Of a DNA stretch of 64,000 bases, positions 48,638-59,864 are shown piece by piece. Both the position numbers and the translations under genes were made by a program. The stretch covers positions 76,262,001 to 76,326,000 of the forward strand of contig CM077597.1 in NCBI GenBank assembly GCA_039654915.1. The letters are read 5' to 3'. Within the stretch, counting starts at the first letter, position 1. Each line of letters starts with the position of its first letter. Below the pieces are notes generated by a model. That model saw nothing but the letters and a program-made list of their open reading frames with translations. It was not told the origin of the DNA and made no database searches. Source of the stretch: Aquilaria yunnanensis. Lineage: Eukaryota > Streptophyta > Magnoliopsida > Malvales > Thymelaeaceae.

Positions 48638-49526
48638 AAAGTTTAAAGACTTAATTTATAAAAAAAATAATTAAATTCATTGTATAAAGTTACAAAATTA
48701 GGATGACGTGAGGACATTGGTACTTTGGGACGGGTAATGGGGACAACTGACCCTAGTTAGGATCTGTGTCGTGCTCGGCTCATTTGTCATTAAGGACATA
48801 GTTGACTCATTGGACATTTGATGTGTTGGCCATTATGATCACACCACTAGCCCCTACTTTACGGCCTACCACCCTAGCATGGCCAATATCACTCCACACT
48901 ATGGGAGGTCAACATTGGCACCGCAAATGCTCCCAGGCACATAAGGTGACTACCATTCGTCGTTGGACTTCATGGACAAGGTGTCACGTAGAACTACAAT
49001 TGCTTCATTTTTTTGGTATTCGGAATTAACTAATTGCAAGGTTTAAGCGTTTAGGAGTAAGGGAAATGGGGTATCTCGAACTCTGGCGTGAGCTATGGAA
49101 GGGCAAAACCCTATCTATTCTACTAAGGGCTTAGAGATAACTATTACATTTTGACTGAACATCCATTCAAATTTTTGAAAGATTATATCTTCTTTATTGA
49201 TCTTAAGGTGGATACCTTACCATATTGCCAATAGTTAATCATGCGTGGCACTTTACATCGATTCGTTAGATGAGGTGGCTTATGCTAGTCGATTTAATTG
49301 CACAAAATAAGCATTTAAGAAAAAGTTCTCACAAAGCAAAAAATTAGGGGTACTTGACTTCCGATTAGAGAACAAATTGGTAGCAACAGTTTGGGGATCA
49401 TACTGACATGATTGCGAGTTTGGGGAAAAAAAGGAAACTCAAACAAAAGGTTGGGGAGAAACACAACGAGCCGACAGTGGAAGAAGATCAAAATCGACAG
49501 AGGGATAGAAGGGGAAGACGAGAACA

Positions 49527-52500
49527 ATGGGATCTCCAATTTCATGGCTTCATCTCCTATGTTTGTGCGCTCTTCTTACTGTTTCAGCGTCTTCTTCGCT
49601 CGATGAACTGTGAGCGCTCAATTCTCCTCTCTCTGTGTGCGTGTTTTATTTCTTTTCTTTTTGATCTGCTCATGTTACTGAATTTTTGGTTCTCAGCAGA
49701 AACGTTGGCCGGCGAGTCTTGATGGGCTTCAAGGAGACCCCTACAGGAAGTAATCGTACATTCGAATGCTCTCCTTCTGGTCCTTGCGTTCCTTGCCTTT
49801 ACTCCGAAAAGGTTTTCCCCATCTTTCTTGATTGGAGATTATTAGGTTTCTGGCGATCGGTTCATTCAGTGTATCTTGGTCCATTTTCTGTTTCTTTATG
49901 TGTCCACAAATAATTAAGCAGCTCATACATGTTATCGTCCATCAATTTAAGTATTGTGGGTTCTTATGCAGCAGAACTGGTGCCTTTTAAGGGGGCTTTG
50001 AGTAGAAAAATGCATAATTGATCCAAGCATGCTGGATAAAACTGTTCCTTACTATGAGGAATTGATGCGGTTGTTGGTGTGAGGTCCTTTGAACCCTCGA
50101 CCTCTTGGGTACTTAATAGTGGACAAACCCTCCAAACGAACCCAGTTGGGCACTTGGGTTCTCCTAATTTTCATTTATGAAGTGTTAACTTCAAACATAT
50201 ATAGGACATACTAATTCAAATCAGACAGGAGAGAACACGATTCACATACTTGGTGGTTTGAAACCAGATATATGTAACAACATTATGGGTTGGGATTAAG
50301 TGGTTGCCTCGAGTGGAAATTATTTTGGGTTGGGATTTGCAAGTGCTGGTTGTAAAATTTCAGGAAGCTCCTGCCATGCATCTCTCTCATATCCCTAAAC
50401 CATTCTGTTGATCGATTGTTGGCTTTATTACTTCTCATTTCCTTCCATTTTCCCCTTCTCCTTTTACCAATAAAAATTTTGGTTTCAAACCATAGCATGG
50501 ATTGTTGTTGCAGAATGATGAAAAATATCGATGCAGTGAAACAGGCTATCGTATTCCTCTGAAATGTGCAGAAGTTCAAGAAAATCTGAAGGATGCCAGT
50601 GTGGGGAAGACTCAGAAAAGTAGATCTTCTCTTGAGATCTCACTCGGCAATCCAGCTTCAATGAATCACAGGATCTTGGAGGATAATACATCTCAGGAGG
50701 GTTACATTACTTACAGGAGCTGTATACCTGCAGTTAGTGAAGAAAAGATGTCAGTATTGGGTTTTGAGGTATGTTTACCTTTCAATAGTTTTCTCCTTCA
50801 TTTAATTTGTATGGTCAGTTTGACCGATGGTAACAAAGAGCAGGGCTATATTCATGTGTGGAGGACCCTGTAAATATAACAGACATGTTTCCAAACTTCA
50901 TCTTTGTGCATTCAACATTGTAGAGCTATGCATATATGACAATACTTAACTAGATGGATAGACTTGCCCATAGTTGAGTTAAACCTGTAGCTTTTGTTTT
51001 CGGAAGCCAAGTAGCTTGATCAGTGTTGTAAAAAGCACAGGAACTGCTTGTCTAGGTGCTGAGGTGCACTTACGGTGCTTGACCATCATTATTATTTTAT
51101 CAACCTCTTACACTCTTTTTGTATTATCTCTGACTTAAACTTTGAGTAAAAATCTGAGTTTTTCCTTTTCTATTTTCAGAACATTGATTCATTTATATCA
51201 CCTGCCCTCACATCTCAACCACCTTGTTCTTTTATTGTCTGACAGTTTTTATTTTTTATTTTTCTGATTGAAGTCCAAAAATATTAGGATTGGGAAAGAA
51301 AATGCAATTATATATGATTTCATTAACTGCAGCAATGAAGTGTTAACTTAGGCTATTTTCTGGGTCTTGGGATAACCTTTTGAGTATTTGTATTTTAAAC
51401 TTATTCCATTGTATTCTCTTGTATCTTATAGCTTTTAAGAGGTTAGGACATGTTTCTTTCATCATACGATTCACTGCACTTAGGTGACTGCTTATTCATG
51501 CCTCTTAAGCCTGAGGCAATATAGAGGTTATGTGCCTCTGATTCTCTTTTCACCTTTGACTACTTTTGCCAACATCATTCTTGGTTCACACAATCGGGAG
51601 ATTTTTGGGCCCCATTTAGTTAGTGATAGTGTGTTATTTCAGTTAATAGGGATACTAATATATAACCTAGTGTACAAACAATATTTTTCATCTTAGGGCT
51701 TGCTTCCTACGTTCATGTTGGTGCAAAGCCTGGGGAAAAATTTCCCTGACAAATAATTTGTAAAGGCATCATCCAGCCATAGAGGAGCACTGCCATAGAC
51801 TGCAAATGTGTTTGGTTGGTTTGTTGCCATTTTTTATATCCTATCCGCTGCTTGATGACCCCCCTTCAATGATATGTGGTAATGCTCTAACTTTGACCAG
51901 TTTTAGGAAATACCAGCAGTCAACAAGTAGAGGTGTTAGTTCAAATTTTACTAGATTGCTGCTTCGTAATTGTGTTTACTCATCAATTTGGCTAGGCAAA
52001 GCCTGTATTTCAGTGCCTAGATATCATCTTCTGCGGCAGTGGCTGAACTAGGTTCCGTGGTGCCGCCTAGGATGATAGCACCATTATGGTCTTTGATCAA
52101 GCATCGTGCTCTTTTTTTCCCGCTTCTGATACATGATCTATATTGTGTTGAAAATCCCTTGTTTTGGATAGGTATAGTTTACTTGCTTGATGAGCCTTGA
52201 TTCCCTGAATGAGGCATCTTCTGAAGCAACAAACTCTGCTATTACCTGTTTTATGGTGATCAAAGCAGTTTCCAGAGGCCTTTAGGAAATTGTGGTTTAT
52301 ATGCAATTTTATGTACATGTGAATATTCGTGTTTTCTTGATTTTGAGAATTCCTTGTGTAAAATAAACAAGTAAACAACTACTTTTACTGGTCTTCCAAG
52401 CTTTCTAGGAAGCAAGAAAAGGAAAAGGTTTCCGAAATTTAGAAAGTATAATATTTACTTATGTTGCAAATACGCATTCCCAAAGGAAGTTCCAAATAAA

Positions 52501-52841
52501 AATTTGAAGTTCTTCCACAATTAGAGTGGTTGGTAGTTGGAATTAGTCTGCCAATGTACATCATTGACATCATATTGCAGTTGCCAAATTGCAGTGACTG
52601 AAGATAATTGTAGTCATGGTCTGTTACAAGATTAATGTTGTGAAATCAACATATACATCATGGAATATCATGCAATTTATATCTATATTTGAACACTGAT
52701 ATTTTCCTATCAACTTCATTGCAGGCAACTATTTTATGTCTTCTCATAATCAGTGGCTCCGGCATCTACTTAAGAAGGAAGCGAACTGTTGCAATGTCAG
52801 GAGTGGCTTCTGGGAGGATCCAGAATAACTCTAGGTTCTGA
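49527..52841 (+). CDS. Small type I membrane protein of unknown function, 4 exons, 189 aa
   Basis: Exons by splice sites and frame: 49527-49609, 49697-49811, 50514-50768 and 52725-52841 (TGA at 52839-52841). The first acceptor could also be 3 bp further right. The N-terminus MGSPISWLHLLCLCALLLTV is a signal peptide. A lumenal/extracellular part follows with paired cysteines (CSPSGPCVPC; CSETGYRIPLKC), then one membrane segment near residues 152-168 (ATILCLLIISGSGIYL) and a short basic cytosolic tail beginning RRKR. I recognise the pattern of a conserved uncharacterised plant transmembrane protein but know no function. Intron 3 is about 1.96 kb. The start is chosen because it gives the signal peptide. 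The 5' flank from about 49453 upstream is repeat unit A'. A partial copy lies at 32344-34426. Confidence 0.82.
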
Positions 52842-53540
52842 TCTTGAATGATTACTTCGTCCAGACTCGATTAGCCACCTAAAATGAGTGAAATTCGGTG
52901 CAATTCATTCATGAACTGAAGTTTCTGCGTCAAAATTTTGAGCAGTCGATATTGTTCAGTGTGTAGAGTATGAGACATTTGTTCCATTTCTTCTGAAAAT
53001 GGAATGTTTTCAGAGCTTCATTAGGGAATTGCCTCTAATCAACCAAACTAAAGATATGTGATATTCCTCACCCAGCCCAACTACTTGGTATAAAACATAA
53101 TAGCTGATTTAAACCAGAAACACAAGCATGGAAGAAGAAACTGCTTCGATCTTGTGTAAAAGATTTAAGAACTCACGAAAAGACATGAGAGGGTTGCTTG
53201 AGGTTAGGGATGTTGTTAGTGCCGTCCAAAATAACTGAAGACTTACGCTGCTGGGGATAAGAACGAAGCATACAGTATAGTGTATGCTTAACAATCTCTC
53301 AAGTCTCAACCAACTTTCCTGCCCAACAACCTCGTTCCACGCATCTGCAATTCTTGCCTTCCCGGATATGACGCCATTTCCAGCAAATGCCATAGTTTCA
53401 TATCAATTGCCAACCCCTCTAAATGATGCTTGTCCTTAAGCATCCTGGAAATGTGGAAAACGATGCTGCAAATCATACAAAAATTCCTAATTAGCTTCAT
53501 TAGGGCTAGTGTTTGTCCAATGTACTAGAACCTTGGTGGT
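52842..53540. other. 3' flank of the membrane-protein gene and unassigned sequence
   Basis: No second gene supported. Open frames on the minus strand at 53109-53500 lack recognisable domains. Confidence 0.45.
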
Positions 53541-53544
53541 AGCA

Positions 53545-55040
53545 TTTTGTCCTCATTGCATTATCTTCCAATCCAAGATCTTAAGAGGTTGTCGAGGAGG
53601 CTCGTTCTCACCCCAATTTGGCAAGTGGGTTGGAGCAACTGATCACTAATACACTTCTTTAGTAATGATCCATGAAAAACATTGTGGATTTTAGACCCTG
53701 CTGGCAACTCTAGGCAATATGCCATAGATCCTACTTGAGAAAGCAATTTGAAGGGTCCATAGTGTTTAGCTGCCAACTTATGATCAACAGAACTTCTCAT
53801 GGAATTCTATCTATGCTTCTACAATTTTAAGTAAATCCAATCTTCGTGAGCCAATTCTTTTTCTGAATGGTGTTGATCTGCTGACCTCTTCATTCAATGC
53901 TAAGCTTTTTGTAACTATGGCTTCAATTGTATCACCATGCGCTCCCTAGTTGCTAAAGATCTATCCACAGCCTCCATATCCAAATCACCACTAACCTAAG
54001 GCAGATGCATAGGTGGGACTTGACCATATAAAACCTCAAAAGGTGTAATACCAATGGTAGAATGATAGTTGGTTTTGTACCATCATTTTACCAAGGGTAA
54101 CCATCTTACCCATTCTTTAGGATTATCTCTTATCATGCATCTTAGATGTGTCTCAAGGCACTTATTCACCACCCCAGTTTGGCCACCTATTTGAGGATGA
54201 TAACTTGTGGACATTTTCAATTGAACTTTCATCTGTTTCATAAGTTCCTGCTGTAATTGACTTAAGAACACAACTCCTCGATCTCTAACTATGTCCTGGG
54301 GCATCCCATGAATCTATAGATTTTCTCCATGTAGATCTTAGCAACAATAACAACAGTATAAGGATGAGCAATGGGCAAGAAATGGGCATACTTACTTAGT
54401 CTATCCACTACCACCAATATCGACTTTTTCCTTTTAGATTTAGGCAAATAATCAAAGAAGTCTATAGATTCGCTGTAACAAACTTTCCAAGGTATGGGAA
54501 GCAATAATCTAGGGCATGCTACCTGATCAGATTTGTTTTTTGGGCGAGTGCCACATTACCTAATAAAATTTCTGACAGCTTTACTTACCCCTTTCTAGTA
54601 GTGGAATTGTGTGATTCTCCTTCAAGTGTCAGTTTAGCCTTCTTAAATAGCCCAGATAATCTTAGTTCTAAGTGTTGTGTTGTTCCCTACCACCAACTTC
54701 ACTTTTCTCTTAAGCTCTTATGTGTCCACAGTAAACTTAGGATGTGCAGTAGGATTAGCCTGCTTCTTTTGGCTAAACTTCTATAAGTCACTATTCTGAT
54801 CAACACTATCTTTTATTTCCTGTATTAGGGTGGATGTGAAGGTGATCATAGCCTTGAATTCTAGCTACTCACAAGAGATTCTGGATAAATAATTTTCCAC
54901 CACATTATCTCTACCTTTCTTATAGTGGATCTCATAATCATAGGGCAACAATTTCATAACGAATTTCAATTGGAAAGAGGTCAATATTCTATGCTCCATC
55001 AAATACTTGAGGCTTACGCCCTTATTTATCACGAACAAGT
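53545..55040 (-). pseudogene. Gypsy (chromovirus-type) RNase H-integrase remnant
   Basis: On the minus strand: the RNase H end (54900-55020: MEHRILTSFQLKFVMKLLPY, IHYKKGRDNVV), then the integrase core (54289-54504: SIDFFDYLPKSK, VDRLSKYAHFLP; 54083-54304: DRGVVFLSQ, SYHPQIGGQT, catalytic-E region read as NKCLE), then the post-integrase tail (53561-53800: GPFKLLSQVG, IHNVFHGSLL). Frameshifts and stops separate the pieces, and the DGQTE-type motif is altered. No LTRs were identified for it. Confidence 0.85.
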
Positions 55041-55075
55041 TAGGGTTAAAAGTGAAGCCCTACACAATACAACTT

Positions 55076-56700
55076 CTAATGACAAATAAGTCTATCAAGT
55101 ATCCATGTGGAGTAATAGAAGATGTTTTGGTAAAAGTTTGAAAATTTTTTGTCCTCATGGATTTTATGATTCCTTACATAGAAAAAGATAATCAAGTCCC
55201 TCTAATCTTTGGAATGCCTTAGTCTTTGCAGTAAATCAATGGAGACCTTATTTGCTAAGGAAAAGGTTCGTTGTCAGCACCAAGGTCACCCAATACCTTT
55301 TTAAACTTAACTTCCTCAATTGTCAATAGAACAATGAAGCTCTTGGTATCCTTCAATTTTGGTAGAAGCTTTTGTTAGATAGTTGTACTACATTCTTTTG
55401 TGAGGCATATGGTCTCATATTTTTCAAATTTCCTTTTCTTTGCAATGACTTCCCTTAAAAATTTACCCATCTTTGGTAGCTGAGATAAAGCCTCCAAGAA
55501 TGGGATGTTAATATGAAGCTTCTTATAAATGTCCAAGAACTTGCTATATTGTTCATTAAGATTCTTTTTTTGGAACCTTTATGGGAAAGGTAAAGGTAGG
55601 CTAGGTGGGAGTTTTAGCATTCTTTGGGGTTGCTTATTTGATACTCCACTACTTCCTTTTTTTTTTGAACTTATGCCTCATCTTCCAATATTGGCTTCTC
55701 TTGAGTGGGTGTCTTCATGTAGGGATCTTCAAGTTTCTTTCCTCTTCTAAGTGTGATTGCATGACATTACTCCCTTGGGTTTAGCTTGGTGTCATTAGGG
55801 AATTTGCCTTTTTGAAGAGTATTCATGGAGCTTGCCAATTGTTTCATTTGTTGTTCAAGGCCACCATATTTGCCAAGTTAGCCCCCAAGTGTGCCATCTT
55901 TGTCTCATTCTTCTTCATTTTATCCCTTGTCTCCTTTATGAATTGATCATCACCTCATCTGTAGCGGGTATTTTCTTCATTGGTGCTTGGTTGAATTTGG
56001 GAGGAGGTTGTTGTTAAACATTCCTTGTGTTGCCATGGAAACACTTTCATGATTTCTCTAATTGGGTTTTGTTGATTCCGAAGTTAGTTATCTCTATACC
56101 CAAAGTTCTGGTTGTCTATGAAGTTATCTCTACACTTTCATTTGCATCATACATGTTGGAAGTGGAGGCAGTAGCTTATTCAATGGTTGGCTCCTTTTTA
56201 TTGGTAAACTTAAATATTTGATTTATAAAAGAAGTCATTTGAGCCGACAAATCAGTTAATTGATCAACCTCGAGCATTCTTCTTCTTGGTGGTGCTCTTT
56301 CACTCGGTTTATTGCTCTATAATGAATGCCAATTGCTCAAGTATTTGAAAAATATCATCCATTGTTTTAGATATCAAAGATCCACCAACCGAGACATCAA
56401 TCATAAATCTTGAGATGAGTACTAAACCTTTGTAGAACAGTTGGATTTGTTGCCCATCAAGGTACCCAACTTATGGAAGCTTTCTAAGCAATTCCTTGAA
56501 TCTCTCACATGCCTCCGAAATTGAATTCATCTCATGTTGCTTAAATGTTACAATTGAAGCTTTCAAATGGGTGGCCTTTGAAGGTGGGAAGAACTTGCCT
56601 AAGAATTATTCAATCATTTCATTCTAAGTGGTTATGCTTCCCGGTTATAGTGACTAATATCATTCCTTAGCCTTGTTTTAGAGTGAGAAGGGAGACAGTC
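55076..56700. pseudogene. Athila-type Gypsy gag/protease remnant with internal inversion
   Basis: The minus strand 55230-56700 carries gag (about 56300-56680: FKELLRKLP, IQLFYKGL, MIDVSVGGSL) and the region leading to the protease (about 55250-55600: LHINIPFLEALSQLPK, KKRKFEKYETICLT, LGDLGAD). The protease C-terminal part (SIKYPCGVIEDVLVKV, QVPLIFGMP) is instead on the plus strand at 55076-55230. The two halves meet head to head near 55230. Multiple stops. This family lineage differs from the adjoining RNase H-integrase remnant. Confidence 0.75.
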
Positions 56701-58618
56701 AGAGCCCAATTATACCGGTGGAAACCTCATTAGCTTTGAAAGTGTCACATACCTCCAAAAAGTTTGATATGTTCCGGCTTTCCAAGGCCCATACCAAGAT
56801 TAATAAGGTAAGTGTAAATTTTATGCTTAGAAACTCTATTTGAACACTAAGTAATAGATATAGTAAGTTAATGAAGCATAAAGTAAGTAATGTGATCATT
56901 TGAGAAAAGTTTGGACATAAAGGGTAAACCAGTAATTTTATGAAGAAAACCCCAATTTTTATGCCATAAATGAGATTAAACTATGGAAATAAATGATTTT
57001 AAGTTTTTAATGATTTCGAGTTCAATTACATGTATGGGATAAGAAAATAAAGTCAAATGTGAGGTATGGGACCAAGTGGTGCACTAGTGCAAAGTTAGGA
57101 GGGTTATGTTGTCATTAGTGAGAAAGGTAAGAGATAAGAGCAGGAGATGAGTGAATCTTCTTCCTTTGCTCAACCAAAAATGCCATTTCCAACCAAAAGA
57201 AACCCCAAGGCCCTTTCCAACCGTCCCTTGCCAAATTGGAGCTCAAACTAGAGTTTTGTTGGTGCAAAGTGTTCATCTAAGCATATGGAAGTTGATAATC
57301 ACGTTTCTTTCTTGGGGTGAGCTTCAATTTCAATTTTGGGATGAGGTAAGTGTTGTGTTTAAGTTAATTAAGGCTTTGAAAAGTTAGATAATTGGTCCCT
57401 AAGCACAAATATTGCTAGTGAAGGTTAAATTGCAAGCTATTATGGTATGTTTGCAAGGTGGTCCTAAAGAGGCTTAATTTATGTCTCACAAAAGGGGTAA
57501 GGGTTTCCAGCTCTATTTAACCTTGAAATTTATTGGATTTAGATTGTGTTACATGTGTTTTAAGCATTGGGAATTGGTTTGCTAGGCTAGAACAAAAGCT
57601 ACATTGATTTGCAAGTGAAATGACATTGTTGCGCTAATGTGTGCATAGGAGGTTTGGAGCTTGTGATCTGGTGTTTGGTAAGGGATTTTTTAAGTTTTCA
57701 AGTGTTAAATTGATGCATTTACATGTTATCTAGCATGTTTTGAAGTATTATAAGTGATTGCTAAGTGGTTTGGTAGGGGTAAGAAAACCGAGCATATTCT
57801 TTTTGAAACAAGGCACCCCAATGAGCACTTGGCGCCTGGTGCCAGGACTGGAGCTGCAGTGCTAGGGAACTCGACCTAGGAAAACCTTAAATGGCCTGTG
57901 GCATTACCCTTGGCATAGTGGCGCTGGCCCTTTAACGCCTGAAGCTTAAGGCTTCCTAAGAGTAATCCGGTGTTACAATTACATTCTTTGGACCATTCTA
58001 AGACATGTATGACCATTAAATGGGTCAAAGAGCCACTTCTAAAGCAAGTTAAATGCATTTTTTAATAGATTTAAGGGGTGGACAAGGAAGAGAGTTAAAG
58101 GCCAAGTAAGTAAGAAAACCTTAAATAAGGTTAGAAGTGCTAAGTAAGCAGGACAAGCTTTGAGCTTCAAGATCACTTTTGTTAAGCTATCTAGCTTAAT
58201 AAGTTAAGTCACCAAGTTAAGTAAACTCTTGTGTAATGTGATTAAGGGTAAGAAATAATAAGTTAAGTTTAAGCCAAGAATTTAATCTCATAGTTAGGAC
58301 TAAGTTGGGGTAAGGTTCACACAATAGAATCCTATCTAGTGGCTATTAAATAAGACCTTATAATGTTTGATCTCATATTAAGTTGTATACAAATATATTG
58401 CCTGGGTCCTAAGATTATAATGTAGGTTAAGAAATCCTTTACTTGGAATCATCGAATTCTCATCCCTTAAGTTCATATTATGCAGTTTCGATGATATTGT
58501 GCTTAACACCAAACAAAGGAGTGTTAAGTTTGTTTTTTTCTTGTTGCAGGTATATATTTATGGAATCAAGATTGGTTCTAAGTTTTAGTTAGTTCATTAT
58601 TATGCTATCGCCTCTATC
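56701..58618. other. LTR-like non-coding sequence
   Basis: AT-rich with AAGTTAAG/CTTAAGT words and a gene-free character typical of long Gypsy LTRs, next to the Athila remnant. I could not define both ends. A GC-rich island at 57830-57960 (GGCGCCTGGTGCCAGG) has no recognised identity. Confidence 0.4.
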
Positions 58619-59340
58619 TGACCAAAACTCGGAGCGTCAGGGAACGCGAGGAAGCTATTAGCCCCCCCGAGGTACTAAACAGATCGCCTTCGGAAACGGA
58701 GAATCAGCTATTGCAAGCCGAAGAGGATCTCCCCGAAGGCGGAACCCTGAATCAGGGAACTCCCTAAACTACGGGCATATTTCCCGAAGGGGCATCGTCC
58801 GTACCAGAGGACGACCTCGGCCAGGGACCTCGGGAGTACGGCAGGAGCATTTAAGGAGCCTCTGACATGCTGCCCACAGACGCTACATGTCACCTCAAAC
58901 GGCGATTTGACACGCCGACGCCGTCCAGGTCTTGTCACGACTTGTCTCAGTTCAAGACTCAAGGAGCCTACCACCGGCTACTTGTCCCCTACGCCCAGAA
59001 ATTCAGAGAACATCCGACCAAACACGTGTCACGATTTGAACGGGCTGGACATTCCTATAAATACCAGGAAAAAAACCTTGGCAAAAGGTTGGACTCCTCC
59101 CCCTTGAGAAAACACAGGCAAGCCTACTAAAAACTCTAGTGCTTCCCCCTTACCTTCTCAGGAAACTGACTTGGGCATCGGAGGCTCCTCCCTGGAAAAG
59201 CACCCCGGGGACCTCCTAACCCTCTTCTCTGAGCTTTGCAGGCACATTCCCTTGGGAAACCTCAACTCCAGACGCTCTCCCTCACAGGAAGTCTTCGCGG
59301 AAGTCACCATGCCTTCCAGTGATGATGTCCCCGGACATCA
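58619..59340 (+). repeat. 5' LTR of the Tat-type Gypsy element (inferred ends)
   Basis: Starts TGACCAAAACTCGG and ends GGACATCA, giving TGA...TCA termini, just before the primer site. GC-rich and CCGAGG-rich. Without the 3' LTR the left end is inferred. Confidence 0.65.
59056..59063 (+). promoter_or_regulatory. TATA box in the Tat-type LTR
   Basis: TATAAATA inside ATTCCTATAAATACCAGG, about 285 bp before the LTR end, the usual place for the U3 promoter. Confidence 0.6.
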
Positions 59341-59342
59341 TT

Positions 59343-59360
59343 TGGCACCGTCTGTGGGAA
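59343..59360 (+). promoter_or_regulatory. Primer binding site (tRNA-Asp type)
   Basis: TGGCACCGTCTGTGGGAA, a slight variant of the TGGCGCCGT... site widespread in plant Tat-group elements. Confidence 0.75.
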
Positions 59361-59362
59361 CC

Positions 59363-59599
59363 CATCCTCGGGTCACCGTCGTTGAGACTCGGCGTTCTGA
59401 GGACAAGGGACTCCCGAGGTCCCCGTCCGCGCCTGAAGTCCAACCGGCCACTGAGCAAGCCCCCCCAAGGACTTCCACGCCTGAGGAAGAGCGCCCTCTG
59501 GTCATAACCATGAGCTTCCTGCGCGACTTTCAACGTTCTATTGTGGTTGAAATGACACAACAGATAGACCGAAGGTGGCCACAACAAGCTCAAGCCTAA
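59363..59599 (+). pseudogene. Gag N-terminal segment, broken by TAA and a frame change
   Basis: The frame ending at TAA 59597-59599 encodes a Pro/Glu/Arg-rich stretch and then MSFLRDFQRSIVVEMTQQ, typical of the N-terminal region of this Gag family. The continuing gag-pol uses a different frame, open from 59568. A clean start codon after the primer site was not found in either frame. So the N-terminal region carries at least one stop and one frameshift, unless expression relies on splicing or recoding. Confidence 0.6.
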
Positions 59600-59864
59600 A
59601 GGCCTCTTTCGCCAGCACACCCTCGGGAAAAAAGCCCCAAACCAACTCATCGTAGTTCGGGATCCGGAGACCCACGAGAGGAGTCTTCAACAGAAAACAT
59701 GCCCCTCGGGGCACGGCTCGCGGGACAAAGCGGGGTCAAGGCGACCCAAAATCACACACAGGAGGAGCCAGTCGCCTGAGGCGAGGTCCCCATCCCCTCA
59801 GCTCCGAACTCGCTCCCCGAAGAGGCACCGACAATCCCCCCTGCCAGAAGAAGAACCTAGCGCC

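Larger units (their letters stand above)
45961..49453. repeat. Tandem composite unit A'
   Basis: Closest to unit A, sharing its SINE. It lacks the first part of the unit and begins inside the telomere-like tract (to about 46195). The minisatellite is at 47845-48425. The repeat homology stops near 49453, some 70 bp before the start codon of the membrane-protein gene. Confidence 0.7.
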
